A DNA stretch of 14,225 nt from Sulfurovum sp. (GTDB taxonomy: Bacteria; Campylobacterota; Campylobacteria; Campylobacterales; Sulfurovaceae), in NCBI GenBank assembly GCA_003978375.1, contig QNZW01000100.1, positions 1 to 14,225 on the forward strand. The letters run 5' to 3'. Position numbers and translations under genes: made by a program. Positions 13,437 through 14,225 of this stretch are shown here, one piece after another. Positions within the stretch are counted from its first letter, which is position 1, and each line of letters starts with the position of its first letter. Under the pieces are notes generated by a model, which did no database searches, was not told the origin of the DNA, and saw nothing but the letters and a program-made list of their open reading frames with translations.

Positions 13437-14225
13437 ATGCCAGCAGATATGAACGACTATTTTAAAAAGAAAAAGCCCACAGGAAACAATAATCAAGGAG
13501 GGGGAAATAACATGACAAATCCATTTAACTCTATGCAAAATGGTATGCCTACTTGGATTATTATAATTGGTGCGATTATTTTTGCTTTAATTGTATTTAA
13601 GCCTTATGCTATTATCAATTCAGGTGAAGTTGGTATCAAAGTCACTACAGGTAAATTTCAAAAAGAGCCATTGATGCCAGGGTTACATTTTTTTATTCCT
13701 GTCTTACAAAAAATCGTTCCTGTAAATACCCGAATACGCCTCATTACTTACTCTAATGATGTCTCTAGTGAGCTGGGTGAAAAATACAAAGGTTTCGAAG
13801 GTGGACTAAGAAGAAATGGTGCCATCCCTGTACTCGATAAAAGAGGACTGACTGTCAATATTGACCTTGCCGTGCAATATAGACTCAGATCAGAATCTGC
13901 CCCCGCTACCATTGCAAAATGGGGTTCAAGTTGGGAAGAGAAAATTATCAATTCAAAAGTACGAGAAGTTGTGCGTGATGTAGTAGGTCAATACACCGCA
14001 GAGCAACTGCCAGAGATGAGAAACGATATTGCTTCAGCGGTGCAAACCAAAGTAAGAGAAAAAATAGATGCCCTTCCTAATAAACCTGTGATTCTCTCTT
14101 CAGTAGAGCTTAGAAACATTGTACTGCCTCCAAAAATAAAAGAAAAGATTGAAGAAGTACAAGCTGCAAAGCAAGATGTCACCATCGCAGAACAAGAGAA
14201 AGAAAAAGCCAAGCAACAAGCACAA
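13437..14225 (+). CDS. SPFH/prohibitin-family membrane protein (partial, runs off the right edge)
   Basis: An open frame from ATG 13437 with AAGGA just upstream runs 263 codons to the window edge. A polar N-terminus rich in Asn and Gly (MPADMNDYFKKKKP...) is followed by one membrane helix (about 40-55). The band-7 domain follows: NSGEVGIKVTTGKFQ, PGLHFFIPVLQKIVPVNTRI, and the conserved region with VREVVRDVVGQYTAEQL. At the edge begins a charged coiled coil (EEVQAAKQDVTIAEQEKEKAKQQ). Such proteins form large ring or cage assemblies on the membrane; HflK/HflC and prohibitins modulate the FtsH protease. It is nearer to prohibitins in layout than to HflK, but I would not fix a name. It is coupled to ilvE by an 8-bp gap. 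Confidence 0.87.
   Translation, partial: MPADMNDYFKKKKPTGNNNQGGGNNMTNPFNSMQNGMPTWIIIIGAIIFALIVFKPYAIINSGEVGIKVTTGKFQKEPLMPGLHFFIPVLQKIVPVNTRIRLITYSNDVSSELGEKYKGFEGGLRRNGAIPVLDKRGLTVNIDLAVQYRLRSESAPATIAKWGSSWEEKIINSKVREVVRDVVGQYTAEQLPEMRNDIASAVQTKVREKIDALPNKPVILSSVELRNIVLPPKIKEKIEEVQAAKQDVTIAEQEKEKAKQQAQ

Noticed and set aside
13748..14212. Minus-strand open frames at the right end
   Set aside because: They are antisense to the SPFH-family frame, which is open from 13437 to the edge with clear family motifs.

Overview
The window is AT-rich, gene-dense chromosomal DNA. I read it as coming from a denitrifying member of the Campylobacterota (Sulfurovum/Sulfurimonas-like). The reasons are the codon and base use, the clustering of a cytochrome cd1 nitrite reductase, a NirF-type heme d1 factor and a cytochrome c-dependent nitric oxide reductase, and the general style of the proteins. 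The lineage is an inference; no 16S or other marker gene is present.

Layout, left to right. (1) Positions 1-370: the first 27 codons of a minus-strand membrane protein, then an intergenic stretch with two CRP/FNR-type boxes and a broken copy of the 3' end of the nirF-like gene. (2) 371-2321: a plus-strand monoheme cytochrome c, then a minus-strand hipB-hipA toxin-antitoxin pair. This block lies between two direct copies of a 37-bp sequence (194-230 and 2450-2486). (3) 2437-6384, all minus: nirF-like gene, trkH and trkA. (4) 6570-11170, all minus, in transcription order: a 118-residue membrane protein, norC, norB, a 54-residue membrane protein and nirS. (5) 11367-12447: a minus-strand two-helix membrane protein, divergent from a plus-strand pair of small membrane proteins; none is recognised. 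(6) 12508 to the right edge: ilvE and a truncated SPFH/prohibitin-like gene.

How it fits together. NirS reduces nitrite to NO in the periplasm, NorCB reduces NO to N2O at the membrane, the NirF-like protein would serve heme d1 assembly for NirS, and the small cytochrome c is a plausible electron carrier. The strongest cross-window signal is regulatory. Five 14-bp CRP/FNR-type dyads (TTGA[C/T]-N4-[A/G]T[C/T]AA) sit upstream of the cytochrome c, the nirF-like gene, the nor operon, the divergent unknown genes and the left-edge gene. At five of the six promoters so defined, a hexamer matching TATAAT at 5 of 6 positions lies at the same distance, placing the box at about -41.5, the class II activator position. 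This ties the unknown membrane proteins to an anaerobic or NO-responsive regulon.

No intergenic stretch exceeds 300 bases. The longest (84-370) is described feature by feature. No tRNA, rRNA, CRISPR array, transposase or integrase was seen.
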